Assembly: GCA_035550215.1 (NCBI GenBank) | Contig: DASZPM010000031.1 | Span: forward strand, 62,001-126,000 | Direction: 5' to 3' | DNA length: 64,000 nucleotides | DNA from: JABDFW01 sp035550215 | Lineage (GTDB): Bacteria; Bacteroidota; Bacteroidia; Chitinophagales; Chitinophagaceae | Shown here: one piece after another, positions 1 to 6,607 of the stretch | How the letters are laid out: every line of letters begins with the position of its first letter | Position numbering within the stretch: position 1 is the first letter of the stretch | The notes under the pieces: generated by a model | What the model saw: the letters and a program-made list of their open reading frames with translations, nothing else | The model's database searches: none | Told to the model about the DNA's origin: nothing | Program-made: the position numbers and the translations under genes

Positions 1-340
1 CCAGTGGCATAGTTACTGTGCCACCTTCAGCAAGAGCGTTGAACAGCTTAGCGGCTTCTTCTTCGCCTGCAGGGCTTATGGCCAAAGAAAAATTATTGCC
101 GGTATTGAGTGTTTGTCCCATCGATTCAAGCATGTCGGTACCCATTAATATAATATTATCGCCAATGGGTAATGCAACATGCATAATTTTTTCTTTGTCA
201 GCATCGCTCATATTTGCGCCATGCGGTGTGTCTTTAAACTTTTGGAGTGAAATAAATTCAGTACCAAATACAGATTTGTAAAAAGTAAATGCTTCTTCCG
301 TGTTGCCCATAAAATTCAAGTAGGGGTTAATCTTTGTCAT
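1..340 (-). CDS. PhnB-like VOC family protein (3' end cut by window)
   Basis: The first 113 codons of a glyoxalase/bleomycin-resistance (VOC) fold protein of the PhnB/3-demethylubiquinone methyltransferase-like group. It opens MTKINPYLNF and continues with the family pattern F-x-G-x-x-E-E-A-F-T-F-Y-K-S-V-F-G and, later, I-L-M-G-T-D. The ATG is at 338-340 and the C-terminus lies outside the window. It resembles the VOC gene at 1465-1884 on the same strand, so the two look like paralogues. Such proteins are usually small cytoplasmic dimers whose substrate is unknown; nothing here fixes one. A good minus-strand promoter with an inverted repeat lies just upstream (371-412), so expression is probably controlled by a DNA-binding regulator. 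Confidence 0.85.
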   Translation of the reverse strand, partial: MTKINPYLNFMGNTEEAFTFYKSVFGTEFISLQKFKDTPHGANMSDADKEKIMHVALPIGDNIILMGTDMLESMGQTLNTGNNFSLAISPAGEEEAAKLFNALAEGGTVTMPL

Positions 341-370
341 GCAATGATTTTAAAATTTTAAAAATGAAAC

Positions 371-412
371 CTTTTGGTTGCAAATATATATGCAACTTTT
401 TGGTTGCACAAA
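371..412 (-). promoter_or_regulatory. Promoter with overlapping inverted-repeat operator for the VOC gene at 1-340
   Basis: Read on the minus strand there is TTTG (412-409), a 20-base gap, then TATATTTG (388-381), which fits the Bacteroidota -33/-7 consensus. A perfect inverted repeat, GTTGCA-N8-TGCAAC (377-396), covers the -7 box. A third half-site, GGTTGCA, lies at 402-408, so the unit CTTTTGGTTGCA is almost repeated at about 25-base spacing. That is the layout of a repressor site. The regulator is not identifiable from this window. Confidence 0.6.
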
Positions 413-479
413 ATTTTTTGTAATTTTTTTTAAGGCAACCCTTGTGGTTGACAAAAAGATGTAAAGAAAATGCCTTTAA

Positions 480-1022
480 TTACTGCTTTTCCAATATGGT
501 TTTAAGGTTGTTAAGGCTGGCCTGCAGGTCTTTGCCCAGCATTTTTTTGAGATTAAAAAGCATGTGAAAAATACGCATGCCAAAGTTGCGCTTACCGCCA
601 AATGCCCATACCACCCTTGTTTGGTTACCGGGTACAGGGCCTGTTTCCATAAAAGAAGTAGAAGTGCCCCGGAAAGGCTTTATAAAACGTATTTCATAAT
701 CAATCCTTTTGCCGTCTATTATTTTTTTAATTTCCTGTTCACCTTTGCCAGCCTGTTTGTTGTCGCTGTCCCATTTCATTGTAAAGCCGGGGGTTGCGTC
801 TGTACCTACATATTCTTTACGTGAATTAGGGTCCATCATCCACCATTTATTATAATGGTTTTGATTCATGGAAAATTTCACATAGTCAAATACATCCTGC
901 ACCGGCTTATTTATAATTACTTCTTTCTGTATTGTATATTCACCGGGCATAGCGGCTGCGGCAACGAGGATAATTACAATAATAGCCGCAATAATTAAAA
1001 GGATGATTACAAAAATACTCAT
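480..1022 (-). CDS. Membrane-anchored SRPBCC (polyketide cyclase/START-like) protein
   Basis: 180 residues. Residues about 3-24 form a single strongly hydrophobic helix (signal anchor), followed from about residue 29 by an SRPBCC-type helix-grip domain beginning with the usual I-x-K-E-V-I-I-N-K-P-V-x-D-V-F-D-Y-V pattern, with W60/W61 near the ligand-cavity lip. The family binds hydrophobic small molecules; no substrate can be read here. It is the last gene of a likely three-gene minus-strand operon, lying 33 bases after the DoxX-like gene and behind the VOC gene at 1465-1884. A membrane-tethered version is less common than the soluble AHSA1-like form seen at 6608. The family call is fairly sure; the function is unknown. 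Confidence 0.75.
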   Translation of the reverse strand: MSIFVIILLIIAAIIVIILVAAAAMPGEYTIQKEVIINKPVQDVFDYVKFSMNQNHYNKWWMMDPNSRKEYVGTDATPGFTMKWDSDNKQAGKGEQEIKKIIDGKRIDYEIRFIKPFRGTSTSFMETGPVPGNQTRVVWAFGGKRNFGMRIFHMLFNLKKMLGKDLQASLNNLKTILEKQ

Positions 1023-1055
1023 AGCAATTTATTTATGGGGTTATTGAATAAATAG

Positions 1056-1460
1056 CTAAGCCACGGCAACCTTGGTAACCGTTTTTGGCTGCGGTTTTTC
1101 ATTTTGCAATTTTTTTCCTAAAAAATACGGCACCAGCATAAAGGCAAACATCAGCAATGGCAATGCAATCAAAAAAAAGCTGTCGCCCACAAAGGCCCGC
1201 GATGCAAAAGCGCCAATAAAGTTAAAGGCAAAACCCGCATAAGCCCATTCCTTAAGGGTATTAAATTTTGTTTGCAGAATGCCAATAACACCCAGCAGTT
1301 TGGCCACACCCAATATTTGCATTACATACACAGGGTAGCCAAGTTGGGTAATGCTTTGTACGCCGTGCGGCTCTTTTGTTATGCCGCCAAAGGCGTCAAA
1401 TAGCTGAAAGGCTACAAACAGGCTCATAAAAACCCAATAGACAATTTTTGCAGTTTTCAT
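1056..1460 (-). CDS. DoxX-like four-helix membrane protein
   Basis: 134 residues starting MKTAKIVYWVF. Hydrophobic segments near residues 6-24, 43-62, 70-88 and 95-115 give the four-helix DoxX-like (DoxX_2) topology, with a short charged tail rich in K and P. The family is an inner-membrane group often found with SRPBCC, VOC and ArsR genes in soil Bacteroidota; its biochemical role is unsettled. A longer in-frame start (1532) exists, but it would overlap the upstream VOC gene by 68 bases and lacks the hydrophobic N-terminus, so the ATG at 1458-1460 is preferred. The gap to the upstream VOC stop is 4 bases, which implies one transcript. Confidence 0.8.
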   Translation of the reverse strand: MKTAKIVYWVFMSLFVAFQLFDAFGGITKEPHGVQSITQLGYPVYVMQILGVAKLLGVIGILQTKFNTLKEWAYAGFAFNFIGAFASRAFVGDSFFLIALPLLMFAFMLVPYFLGKKLQNEKPQPKTVTKVAVA

Positions 1461-1464
1461 AGTT

Positions 1465-1884
1465 TTATTTATTTTGATTGTTGTCGTAATTAAGCATCCA
1501 GCGTATGCCATATTTGTCTTCAAGTACACCAAACAGCGCGCCCCAAAACTGCGCCTTCAGGCTGTCAATTACTTTTCCGCCTTCAGACAACTTTTCAAAA
1601 AGGTTGTTTATTTCTTCCCCGCTGCTGCAGTTAACTGAAAGTGCAACGTTGTTTCCCTTAATATAATCGCCCGGGGCCGTCATATCTGTACCCATTAATA
1701 CAAAAGGGCCTTTCACTAGGCTTGAGTGCATTATTTGCCCCTGGATGCTTTCCGGGCACTGCGCCGATATTGGCGTATCGGCAACCGTGATAAATGAAAG
1801 TTCGCCGCCAATGCAGTCTTTGTAAAATTCCATAGCTTCCCGGCACTGGCCCTGGAACCCGATATAAGCGTTAATCGTTGTCAT
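1465..1884 (-). CDS. PhnB-like VOC family protein
   Basis: 139 residues, a full-length PhnB-type VOC protein: MTTINAYIGF at the N-terminus, then F-Q-G-Q-C-R-E-A-M-E-F-Y-K-D, the G-x-M-T-A-P-G-D-Y segment and the C-terminal W-G-A-L-F-G-V-L-E-D-K-Y-G-I-R-W-M pattern typical of the group. The expected metal ligands of true glyoxalases are not all evident, as is normal for PhnB-like members. It heads the operon 1465-1884 / 1056-1460 / 480-1022, with a recognisable promoter at 1918-1946. It is paralogous to the partial gene at 1-340. Family assignment is firm; substrate is unknown. Confidence 0.88.
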   Translation of the reverse strand: MTTINAYIGFQGQCREAMEFYKDCIGGELSFITVADTPISAQCPESIQGQIMHSSLVKGPFVLMGTDMTAPGDYIKGNNVALSVNCSSGEEINNLFEKLSEGGKVIDSLKAQFWGALFGVLEDKYGIRWMLNYDNNQNK

Positions 1885-1917
1885 ACTTGTCTATTTATGT
1901 GGTTAAATTTTATACGC

Positions 1918-1946
1918 CAAAGCTACTCATCCAAAATGTAACCAAA
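1918..1946 (-). promoter_or_regulatory. Bacteroidota-type promoter of the VOC-DoxX-SRPBCC operon
   Basis: On the minus strand TTTG lies at 1946-1943, then 17 bases, then TAGCTTTG at 1925-1918. This is an exact -7 match with acceptable spacing. The predicted transcription start near 1912 leaves a leader of about 28 bases before the ATG at 1884. Confidence 0.55.
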
Positions 1947-1973
1947 GGGGTGCACATACGTCAATATGAGGAG

Positions 1974-2009
1974 GTAATCGCGACATGTATAATACTACGA
2001 TTACGTAGT
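1974..2009. promoter_or_regulatory. Overlapping inverted repeats in the 1885-2077 divergent intergenic region
   Basis: GTAATCG (1974-1980) is mirrored by CGATTAC (1998-2004), a perfect 7-base inverted repeat with a 17-base spacer. ACTACG (1994-1999) is mirrored by CGTAGT (2004-2009). These lie between the divergent VOC operon and the ABM-like gene and could be a regulator site. No function is proven. Confidence 0.3.
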
Positions 2010-2077
2010 TAAATTTATTTTTTTATTTCGCTTTTGGTGTTTTATTTTGAATATTGATAATTAATAAAACGAATGTT

Positions 2078-2389
2078 ATGCAGGTATTTTTTATTGACAG
2101 GTTTATAATGCCTGTCGCTTCAAAAGAAGCCTTTTTGCAAAGGGCAAATATTAACCGCAGCCTTATTAAAACCTTACCGGGTTTTGTAGAGGATAATTTT
2201 TATGAGCAGTATTCAGATGGCCAGTATCGCTGTGTTACGGTAGCTGTTTGGCAGGACGAGCAGGCAATTGCCAATGCAAGGAGCGTGGTTACAGAAGAAT
2301 ACAAAAGGCAAGGGTTTGATATGCCCGCGATGATGAAACAATTAAATATACAAATGGAGCGGGGTGTTTACAACAGGCTGGCTGAATGA
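2078..2389 (+). CDS. Antibiotic biosynthesis monooxygenase (ABM)-like small protein
   Basis: 103 residues from the ATG at 2078: MQVFFIDRF, then V-A-S-K-E-A-F-L-Q-R and L-P-G-F-V-E-D-N-F-Y-E, and later V-A-V-W-Q-D-E-Q-A-I-A-N-A. This is the dimeric alpha/beta-barrel (ABM) pattern of small cofactor-free monooxygenases and heme-degrading relatives, in which a short peptide enters a beta-sheet with a W-x-x-E/D turn. An in-frame ATG 24 bases earlier is possible but lengthens the protein beyond the normal N-terminus. Its 3' end overlaps the opposite-strand truncated desaturase frame by 48 bases. The substrate cannot be inferred. Confidence 0.7.
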   Translation: MQVFFIDRFIMPVASKEAFLQRANINRSLIKTLPGFVEDNFYEQYSDGQYRCVTVAVWQDEQAIANARSVVTEEYKRQGFDMPAMMKQLNIQMERGVYNRLAE

Positions 2390-2905
2390 GTTGTACGACA
2401 GCTTTTTACCGGCAGCCATTGAACAGGCTTTTTCACCCGGCATTTTATTTACCGGTAAAGCCTGTTCGCCAGGTTTACCGGTAAAACATTTAATAATGCT
2501 GTTAATTGAACGGCAACTGGTAAGCTTATGTAAGAATTGACCCCATTGGCTGAATTGTATGGCTGCAAAATTTTTATAAGCACGTTTTTCCGTAAGGCCG
2601 TAACTGGGTTTTGCATTTTCCCTGCAAAAAGTACCAAATATCCTGTCCCAAATAATCAGCACCCCGCCATGATTTTTATCAATGTATTCCGGGTTACTGG
2701 CATGGTGTACACGGTGGTGAGACGGGGTGTTAAATATAAACTCGATAATCAGGGGCAGCCTGCCAACTTTTTCAGTATGCAGCAAACCCTGGTAAAACCT
2801 TGTTAGCTGGTAATTTATCATCATTATTACAGGGCTTACGCCGAGCAATGGTATCCATAGCCAAAACAGGAACTCGCCCGTAAGTTTTTGCAAAAAATGC
2901 AACAA
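2342..2905 (-). pseudogene. Sterol desaturase/fatty acid hydroxylase, 5'-truncated
   Basis: The frame matches the C-terminal half of bacterial sterol desaturase-family (di-iron fatty acid hydroxylase) enzymes: T-G-E-F-L-F-W-L-W-I-P, then N-T-P-S-H-H-R-V-H-H-A-S-N-P-E-Y (histidine cluster at residues 63-68) and K-N-H-G-G-V-L-I-I-W-D-R-I-F-G-T-F. The expected N-terminal membrane helices and the first two histidine clusters are missing. The frame has no ATG: it opens after a stop at 2957-2959, and the only plausible start is TTG at 2905. The last 40 or so residues look non-native, and it overlaps the ABM gene. Two of the di-iron ligand sets are absent, so it is almost certainly non-functional. 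Confidence 0.65.
2404..2486. repeat. Cluster of mutually exclusive inverted repeats
   Basis: The 12-base palindrome TTTACCGGTAAA occurs twice (2448-2459 and 2474-2485). Together with CCTG/CAGG (2461-2464, 2470-2473) it folds into one long stem with a single bulged G and a 5-base loop. A competing perfect 11-base stem pairs GAACAGGCTTT (2421-2431) with AAAGCCTGTTC (2457-2467). A third copy of TTTTACCGG sits at 2404-2412 and can pair with CCGGTAAAA at 2478-2486. It lies between the ABM stop and the body of the desaturase remnant, so it may act as a bidirectional terminator or be a REP-like element. Confidence 0.6.
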
Positions 2906-2997
2906 GCTTATACCAGGTGACGCAAAAATCCGCGGCAGCTCTGGGTAACCAACGCTTCATTTTTCTTTAGCGGGCATATTAATTACCGGCAATTTTA

Positions 2998-3005
2998 TAG
3001 CTTTG
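2998..3005 (+). promoter_or_regulatory. -7 promoter box of the Crp/Fnr gene
   Basis: TAGCTTTG is an exact TAnnTTTG match ending only 5 bases before the ATG at 3011. Transcription would then start at or next to the start codon, giving a leaderless or nearly leaderless mRNA. No clear -33 TTTG is present at 17-23 bases upstream. Confidence 0.45.
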
Positions 3006-3010
3006 GCTCT

Positions 3011-3601
3011 ATGGATTTGCTCGACCGTTTCAGGCATTTTATAAAAAACCGGTTACCTGTGACCGATGATGAGATGGAAGGGCTTGTTGCCGCTTTCACA
3101 TTGAGGAAAGTTAAAAAGAAGCAATTTATTATACAGCCAGGCTTTACTGTTAAACACCGCAATTTTGTATTGCAGGGCGCCTTCCGTTCTTACGTAATTG
3201 ATAAAGATGGCATTGAGCACACGATACAGTTTGCAGTAGAAGACTGGTGGATTTCAGACATTAACAGTTATCAATACCAAAGGCCTGCCACCATGTTTGC
3301 AGTTGCGCTTGAAGACAGCATTATACTGCAGGTGAGCTTTGAAACGGAACAACATCTCAAGCAGTCAAACCATACATTTGAAACTTTTTTCAGGATTGGG
3401 GCGGAAAGAACTGCAGCCTTTCATCAGCGGCGCATTATTTCATCACTTACCCTATCGGCTGAGGAGCGGTATAATGAATTTACTGAAACCTATCCTGACA
3501 TTGTGCAACGCCTGCCGCAGTATGCGCTCGCATCTTATCTCGGCATGACTACCGAATTTCTTTCACGCATACGCAGGCGAAAAGCCGGTAAAAAAAGTTG
3601 A
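3011..3601 (+). CDS. Crp/Fnr family transcriptional regulator
   Basis: 196 residues. An N-terminal cyclic-nucleotide-binding-like beta-roll (about 25-115) is followed by a dimer helix (about 118-145) and a short C-terminal helix-turn-helix (about 168-190, with L-A-S-Y-L-G-M-T-T-E-F-L-S-R-I-R). The pattern K-x-Q-F-I-I-Q-P-G near residue 40 and F-V-L-Q-G-A-F-R near 52 are typical of the Bacteroidota subgroup. The canonical cAMP-binding P-R-S-S-E-L arginine/serine pair and Fnr cysteines are absent, so the ligand is unknown. The start is supported by family N-termini and the promoter box 5 bases upstream. The gene precedes an SDR on the same strand, which it may regulate. Confidence 0.87.
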   Translation: MDLLDRFRHFIKNRLPVTDDEMEGLVAAFTLRKVKKKQFIIQPGFTVKHRNFVLQGAFRSYVIDKDGIEHTIQFAVEDWWISDINSYQYQRPATMFAVALEDSIILQVSFETEQHLKQSNHTFETFFRIGAERTAAFHQRRIISSLTLSAEERYNEFTETYPDIVQRLPQYALASYLGMTTEFLSRIRRRKAGKKS

Positions 3602-3683
3602 ACTACATCAACCAAATTTCCTGACCTGGTTCATTTTTACTGCTTTTGGCATGTGGCAATTTTGTGCTTTAAAAAACATAAAA

Positions 3684-4436
3684 ATGTCACAGAAATTAGC
3701 GAACAGGGTAGCTGTTATTACAGGCGGCAACAGCGGTATAGGATTAGCTACCGCAAAATTATTCGCCGCGGAAGGCGCAAAGGTTGTTATTGCAGGACGT
3801 AATAAAGCCACTATTGACGCGGCGGTTAAGGATATTGGCCATGGGGCGATGGGCATGGTAAGCGATGTAGCACAACTAAGCAGTATAGATGCCCTGTACG
3901 AAAAGGTAAACACCAAGCTGGGAAAAATTGATGTGCTGGCAGTAAACGCAGGCATTGTTATGATGGGGCCGGTTGAAGCGGTTACGGAGGAAATGTTTGA
4001 CCTGGTAACGAACATTAACTACAAAGGCGTTTTTTTCAGCGTACAAAAAGCTTTGCCTTATCTTAATGACGGGGCTTCCATTATTATTACTTCCTCAACC
4101 GTTGCTGCCAAAGGGCTTGCAGGCGCCGGGCCTTATATTGCTTCAAAGGCGGCTGAAAGAGCGCTGGTACGGGTTTTTGCTGCTGAACTTGTCAGCCGGA
4201 ACATAAGGGTTAATGCACTTTCGCCCGGCTCCATTCCTACACCTATTTTTGAGAAAGCGGGCTTCGCCACAGAACAGGTAAACGAAATGGAAAGTTTTTT
4301 TAAACAGGCAACGCCCATGAAAAGATTAGGCACTGTTGATGAAATGGCCAAAGGCTTTTTGTTTCTTGCTTCAGACGACTCCTCTTATATGACCGGTGGC
4401 GACTTGCTGCTTGACGGTGGCTTTAGTAACTTGTAG
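3684..4436 (+). CDS. SDR family oxidoreductase
   Basis: 250 residues, classical short-chain dehydrogenase. The Rossmann signature TGGNSGIG spans residues 13-20, the NAG motif 88-90, and the catalytic residues are Ser138, Tyr151 and Lys155 (Y-I-A-S-K). The ending M-T-G-G-D-L-L-L-D-G-G is the usual C-terminal signature. R39 after the second strand (A-G-R-N) favours NADP(H). The ATG at 3684 gives the standard length; an earlier frame extension adds 11 residues without similarity. The gene lies 82 bases after the Crp/Fnr gene, and a hairpin terminator follows at 4495-4533. It probably reduces a small carbonyl compound; the substrate is not predictable. Confidence 0.92.
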   Translation: MSQKLANRVAVITGGNSGIGLATAKLFAAEGAKVVIAGRNKATIDAAVKDIGHGAMGMVSDVAQLSSIDALYEKVNTKLGKIDVLAVNAGIVMMGPVEAVTEEMFDLVTNINYKGVFFSVQKALPYLNDGASIIITSSTVAAKGLAGAGPYIASKAAERALVRVFAAELVSRNIRVNALSPGSIPTPIFEKAGFATEQVNEMESFFKQATPMKRLGTVDEMAKGFLFLASDDSSYMTGGDLLLDGGFSNL

Positions 4437-4494
4437 AGACTTTATTAATGCTTATTAAGCAATCGGCATTGTAATGGTTAGCAATACCAGCAAA

Positions 4495-4533
4495 AGTAAA
4501 GAGGCCGCATGTATTGCAGCCTCTTTACTTTTT
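4495..4533. terminator. Bidirectional hairpin terminator between convergent genes
   Basis: AGTAAAGAGGC (4495-4505) pairs perfectly with GCCTCTTTACT (4519-4529) around a 13-base loop. TTTTT follows on the plus strand and AAAA precedes, so it can end both the SDR transcript (+) and the DUF1080 transcript (-). Confidence 0.85.
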
Positions 4534-4549
4534 ATGATTTAAGACGTGG

Positions 4550-5509
4550 TTATTTTGCCGGGGTAATTGTGATGTTACGGTATTCAATGGGGCCATGGTC
4601 GCCCTGTAACAAAATGGGGCCCGGCTCTCCTTCTTTGCTGTCAATAGCGCCGCCGGTAATGCCGGGTATATTTTGCTTAATGATAATTTCTTTGCCGTTC
4701 AGGGCAACAGTTACCATCCTGCCTACCAGGGTAATATCATAGGATTGCCATTCGCCGGCGCTTTTAGCGCAATCAAGCGTATTAGGTACAAGAAAACCGT
4801 AGATGCCGCCGAGTAGGTGGCTGTCCGGTTCCATGCCTTTGCTGTCTTCCACCTGTGTTTCATAGCGGCCTCTTAAATAAACGCCGCTGTTACTGCCTTT
4901 GGGATATTTGAACTCAATGTGTAGTTTAAAGTCTGTAAATGTTTGGTCGGTCATCAGGTTAGCGCCTGAATGCGGGCTTGTTAACACACCATCTTTAGCT
5001 ATCCATTGGTTGGTGCCTGATTCTGCGTGCCAGCCGTCAAGATTAGTGCCGTTAAAAATTTTAATTGGCTTGCCCCAAACCGGTGGTTCGGTACGTTTTA
5101 GTAACGGCGCACGAACTGCAGTCCAATTCAACGTTTTGCCATTCGCTGTTAATATGGTACCGGAAAGGCTGTCATGCCCCTGCATTGTGCCACTAACGGT
5201 AATGTCATTACCAGTTTCCCATTGCGGGGGAATAGTAAAATCAAATGAGCCATCTTTATAATTAACTTTTGCAACTGGCCTTGCGCTGCCACCTACAGCA
5301 ACATAACGGCCTACCAGTGTTTTTATACCAGACATTTCAATCTCCATCCACGAAGGATATTCATGCCCCCCGGCAGAGAAAGTCATATCCCAACGGCCTT
5401 CTATCGCCAGGGATGTATCGTGCTGGGCTTTAACAACAGCTGAATTACCCAAAAACAAAGCAAGCAACACAAAACAAAATACGCTACTACTTTTAATACA
5501 CTTCTTCAT
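4550..5509 (-). CDS. Secreted DUF1080 (3-keto-disaccharide hydrolase-like) protein
   Basis: 319 residues. A signal peptide ends near residue 29 (V-V-K-A-Q). Residues about 35-130 form a lipocalin-like beta domain, and about 148-317 the DUF1080/LamG-like jelly-roll, with the hallmark I-F-N-G-T-N-L-D-G-W-H, N-S-G-V-Y-L-R-G-R-Y-E-T-Q-V and the ending G-P-I-L-L-Q-G-D-H-G-P-I-E-Y-R-N-I. The family includes 3-keto-glycoside hydrolases acting in the periplasm or at the cell surface. It is transcribed alone, divergently from a GNAT gene, with no oxidoreductase partner nearby. The family call is firm; hydrolase activity is inferred. Confidence 0.88.
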   Translation of the reverse strand: MKKCIKSSSVFCFVLLALFLGNSAVVKAQHDTSLAIEGRWDMTFSAGGHEYPSWMEIEMSGIKTLVGRYVAVGGSARPVAKVNYKDGSFDFTIPPQWETGNDITVSGTMQGHDSLSGTILTANGKTLNWTAVRAPLLKRTEPPVWGKPIKIFNGTNLDGWHAESGTNQWIAKDGVLTSPHSGANLMTDQTFTDFKLHIEFKYPKGSNSGVYLRGRYETQVEDSKGMEPDSHLLGGIYGFLVPNTLDCAKSAGEWQSYDITLVGRMVTVALNGKEIIIKQNIPGITGGAIDSKEGEPGPILLQGDHGPIEYRNITITPAK

Positions 5510-5681
5510 ATAGCTAAATTTTAAAAATATGTGGGGTTGAAGCTACTTATAAAATGGATATGAGGGAAAAGAAAATTTTGCAAGCAGTTGTGGCCTGCTT
5601 TTAATTATAACACCGTTTTGCAGGAAGCAGAAAAGTTAGTGTGGCATATTTTACTGCTGCAATAATTGTATTTTGCACAGC

Positions 5682-6143
5682 ATGGATAATGAATTAATCT
5701 TCAGGCTGGCTACGAAAGATGATATTGAAGATATAGTACAAATGCTGCTGGACGACCCATTAGGTGCTACAAGAGAAAATGTGGTAAACCCACTGTCCGA
5801 ACGATATCTCCGGGCTTTTGAAAAAATAAACGCCGACCCCAACCAGGAGCTTACCATTGTTGAAATGAATGGCAATAAAGTGGCCACCTTTCAGCTAACC
5901 TTTATACAGGGCCTTACGCACCACGGTGGCATGCGGGCGCAGATAGAAGCTGTACGGACCCACGCTGCTTACCGGGGTGAGGGAATTGGCACACGTGTTT
6001 TTAAATATGTCATCGAGCGTGCAAGGCAAAAAGGCTGCGTACTGGTACAACTTACCAGCGATAAGCGAAGACCACGTGCTATAAAGTTTTATGAAGCGCT
6101 TGGTTTTGCCGCCACCCACGAAGGCATGAAACTGAAATTGTAG
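5682..6143 (+). CDS. GNAT family N-acetyltransferase
   Basis: 153 residues from the ATG at 5682. The GNAT fold is shown by strand motif V-R-T-H-A-A-Y-R-G-E-G-I-G-T at 91-104 (acetyl-CoA pyrophosphate loop R-G-E-G-I-G at 98-103) and the C-terminal A-I-K-F-Y-E-A-L-G-F. The start is supported by family N-termini beginning close to the I-x-R-L-A-T-K-D-D segment. It stands alone between the DUF1080 gene and the ArsR gene. The acceptor substrate is unknown; small-molecule detoxification or amino-group acetylation are the usual roles. Confidence 0.87.
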   Translation: MDNELIFRLATKDDIEDIVQMLLDDPLGATRENVVNPLSERYLRAFEKINADPNQELTIVEMNGNKVATFQLTFIQGLTHHGGMRAQIEAVRTHAAYRGEGIGTRVFKYVIERARQKGCVLVQLTSDKRRPRAIKFYEALGFAATHEGMKLKL

Positions 6144-6228
6144 CTATCTCTTTTCCTTTTTGCAGTCCCTTTAATTGCTTATCGCCTGCAGCGATTGCTC
6201 ACATTCACACGAAATCAGCAAAAAATAT

Positions 6229-6276
6229 TTTGTCGCTAAATGACGTCATATTATATTTGTCGTCAAATAGCGACAA
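6229..6276 (+). promoter_or_regulatory. Promoter and palindromic operator of the ArsR-AHSA1 operon
   Basis: TTTG (6229-6232), 19 bases, TATATTTG (6252-6259) is a perfect Bacteroidota promoter. A long inverted repeat has arms TTGTCGCTAAATGACG (6230-6245) and CGTCAAATAGCGACAA (6261-6276), 14 of 16 positions complementary. The left arm covers the -33 box and the right arm covers the predicted start site (about 6265), so a bound dimer would block transcription. The ATG at 6278 follows the right arm directly, fitting ArsR autoregulation. Confidence 0.75.
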
Positions 6277-6277
6277 G

Positions 6278-6604
6278 ATGATATTAAGACGCGACATTTT
6301 CCAGGCAATCGCCGACCCTACCAGGAGGGCGATACTTTTGCTGCTAGCCTCACAAACAATTACGGCCGGCGCAATTGCCGACAATTTCAATGCTGCCAGG
6401 TCTACCGTTTCGAAACATATTCAAATATTAACCGAGTGCGGTTTAGTTGAATCCAACCACCAGGGTCGGGAGATATATTATAACATTAAAATGGAGAGAA
6501 TGCAGGAAATTGACCTGTGGCTGGAGCAACTGCGGAAAATTTGGGAAGACCGCTTTGACAGCCTTGACAGGTATTTGGCAAAAATTCAAAAAGATAAAAA
6601 ATAA
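6278..6604 (+). CDS. ArsR family transcriptional repressor
   Basis: 108 residues. Winged helix-turn-helix with the ArsR opening F-Q-A-I-A-D-P-T-R-R-A-I-L (8-20), recognition helix A-A-R-S-T-V-S-K-H-I-Q-I-L (39-51) and wing Q-G-R-E-I-Y-Y-N-I (62-70). The metal-binding E-L-C-V-C-D-L cysteines are missing (only Cys54), so this is the non-metal, SRPBCC-associated subgroup. A longer in-frame start at 6230 would lie inside the promoter, so the ATG at 6278 is chosen. It is separated by 3 bases from the AHSA1 gene. The pair most likely responds to an organic ligand or stress and represses itself through the inverted repeat at 6230-6276. Confidence 0.93.
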   Translation: MILRRDIFQAIADPTRRAILLLLASQTITAGAIADNFNAARSTVSKHIQILTECGLVESNHQGREIYYNIKMERMQEIDLWLEQLRKIWEDRFDSLDRYLAKIQKDKK

Positions 6605-6607
6605 AAT

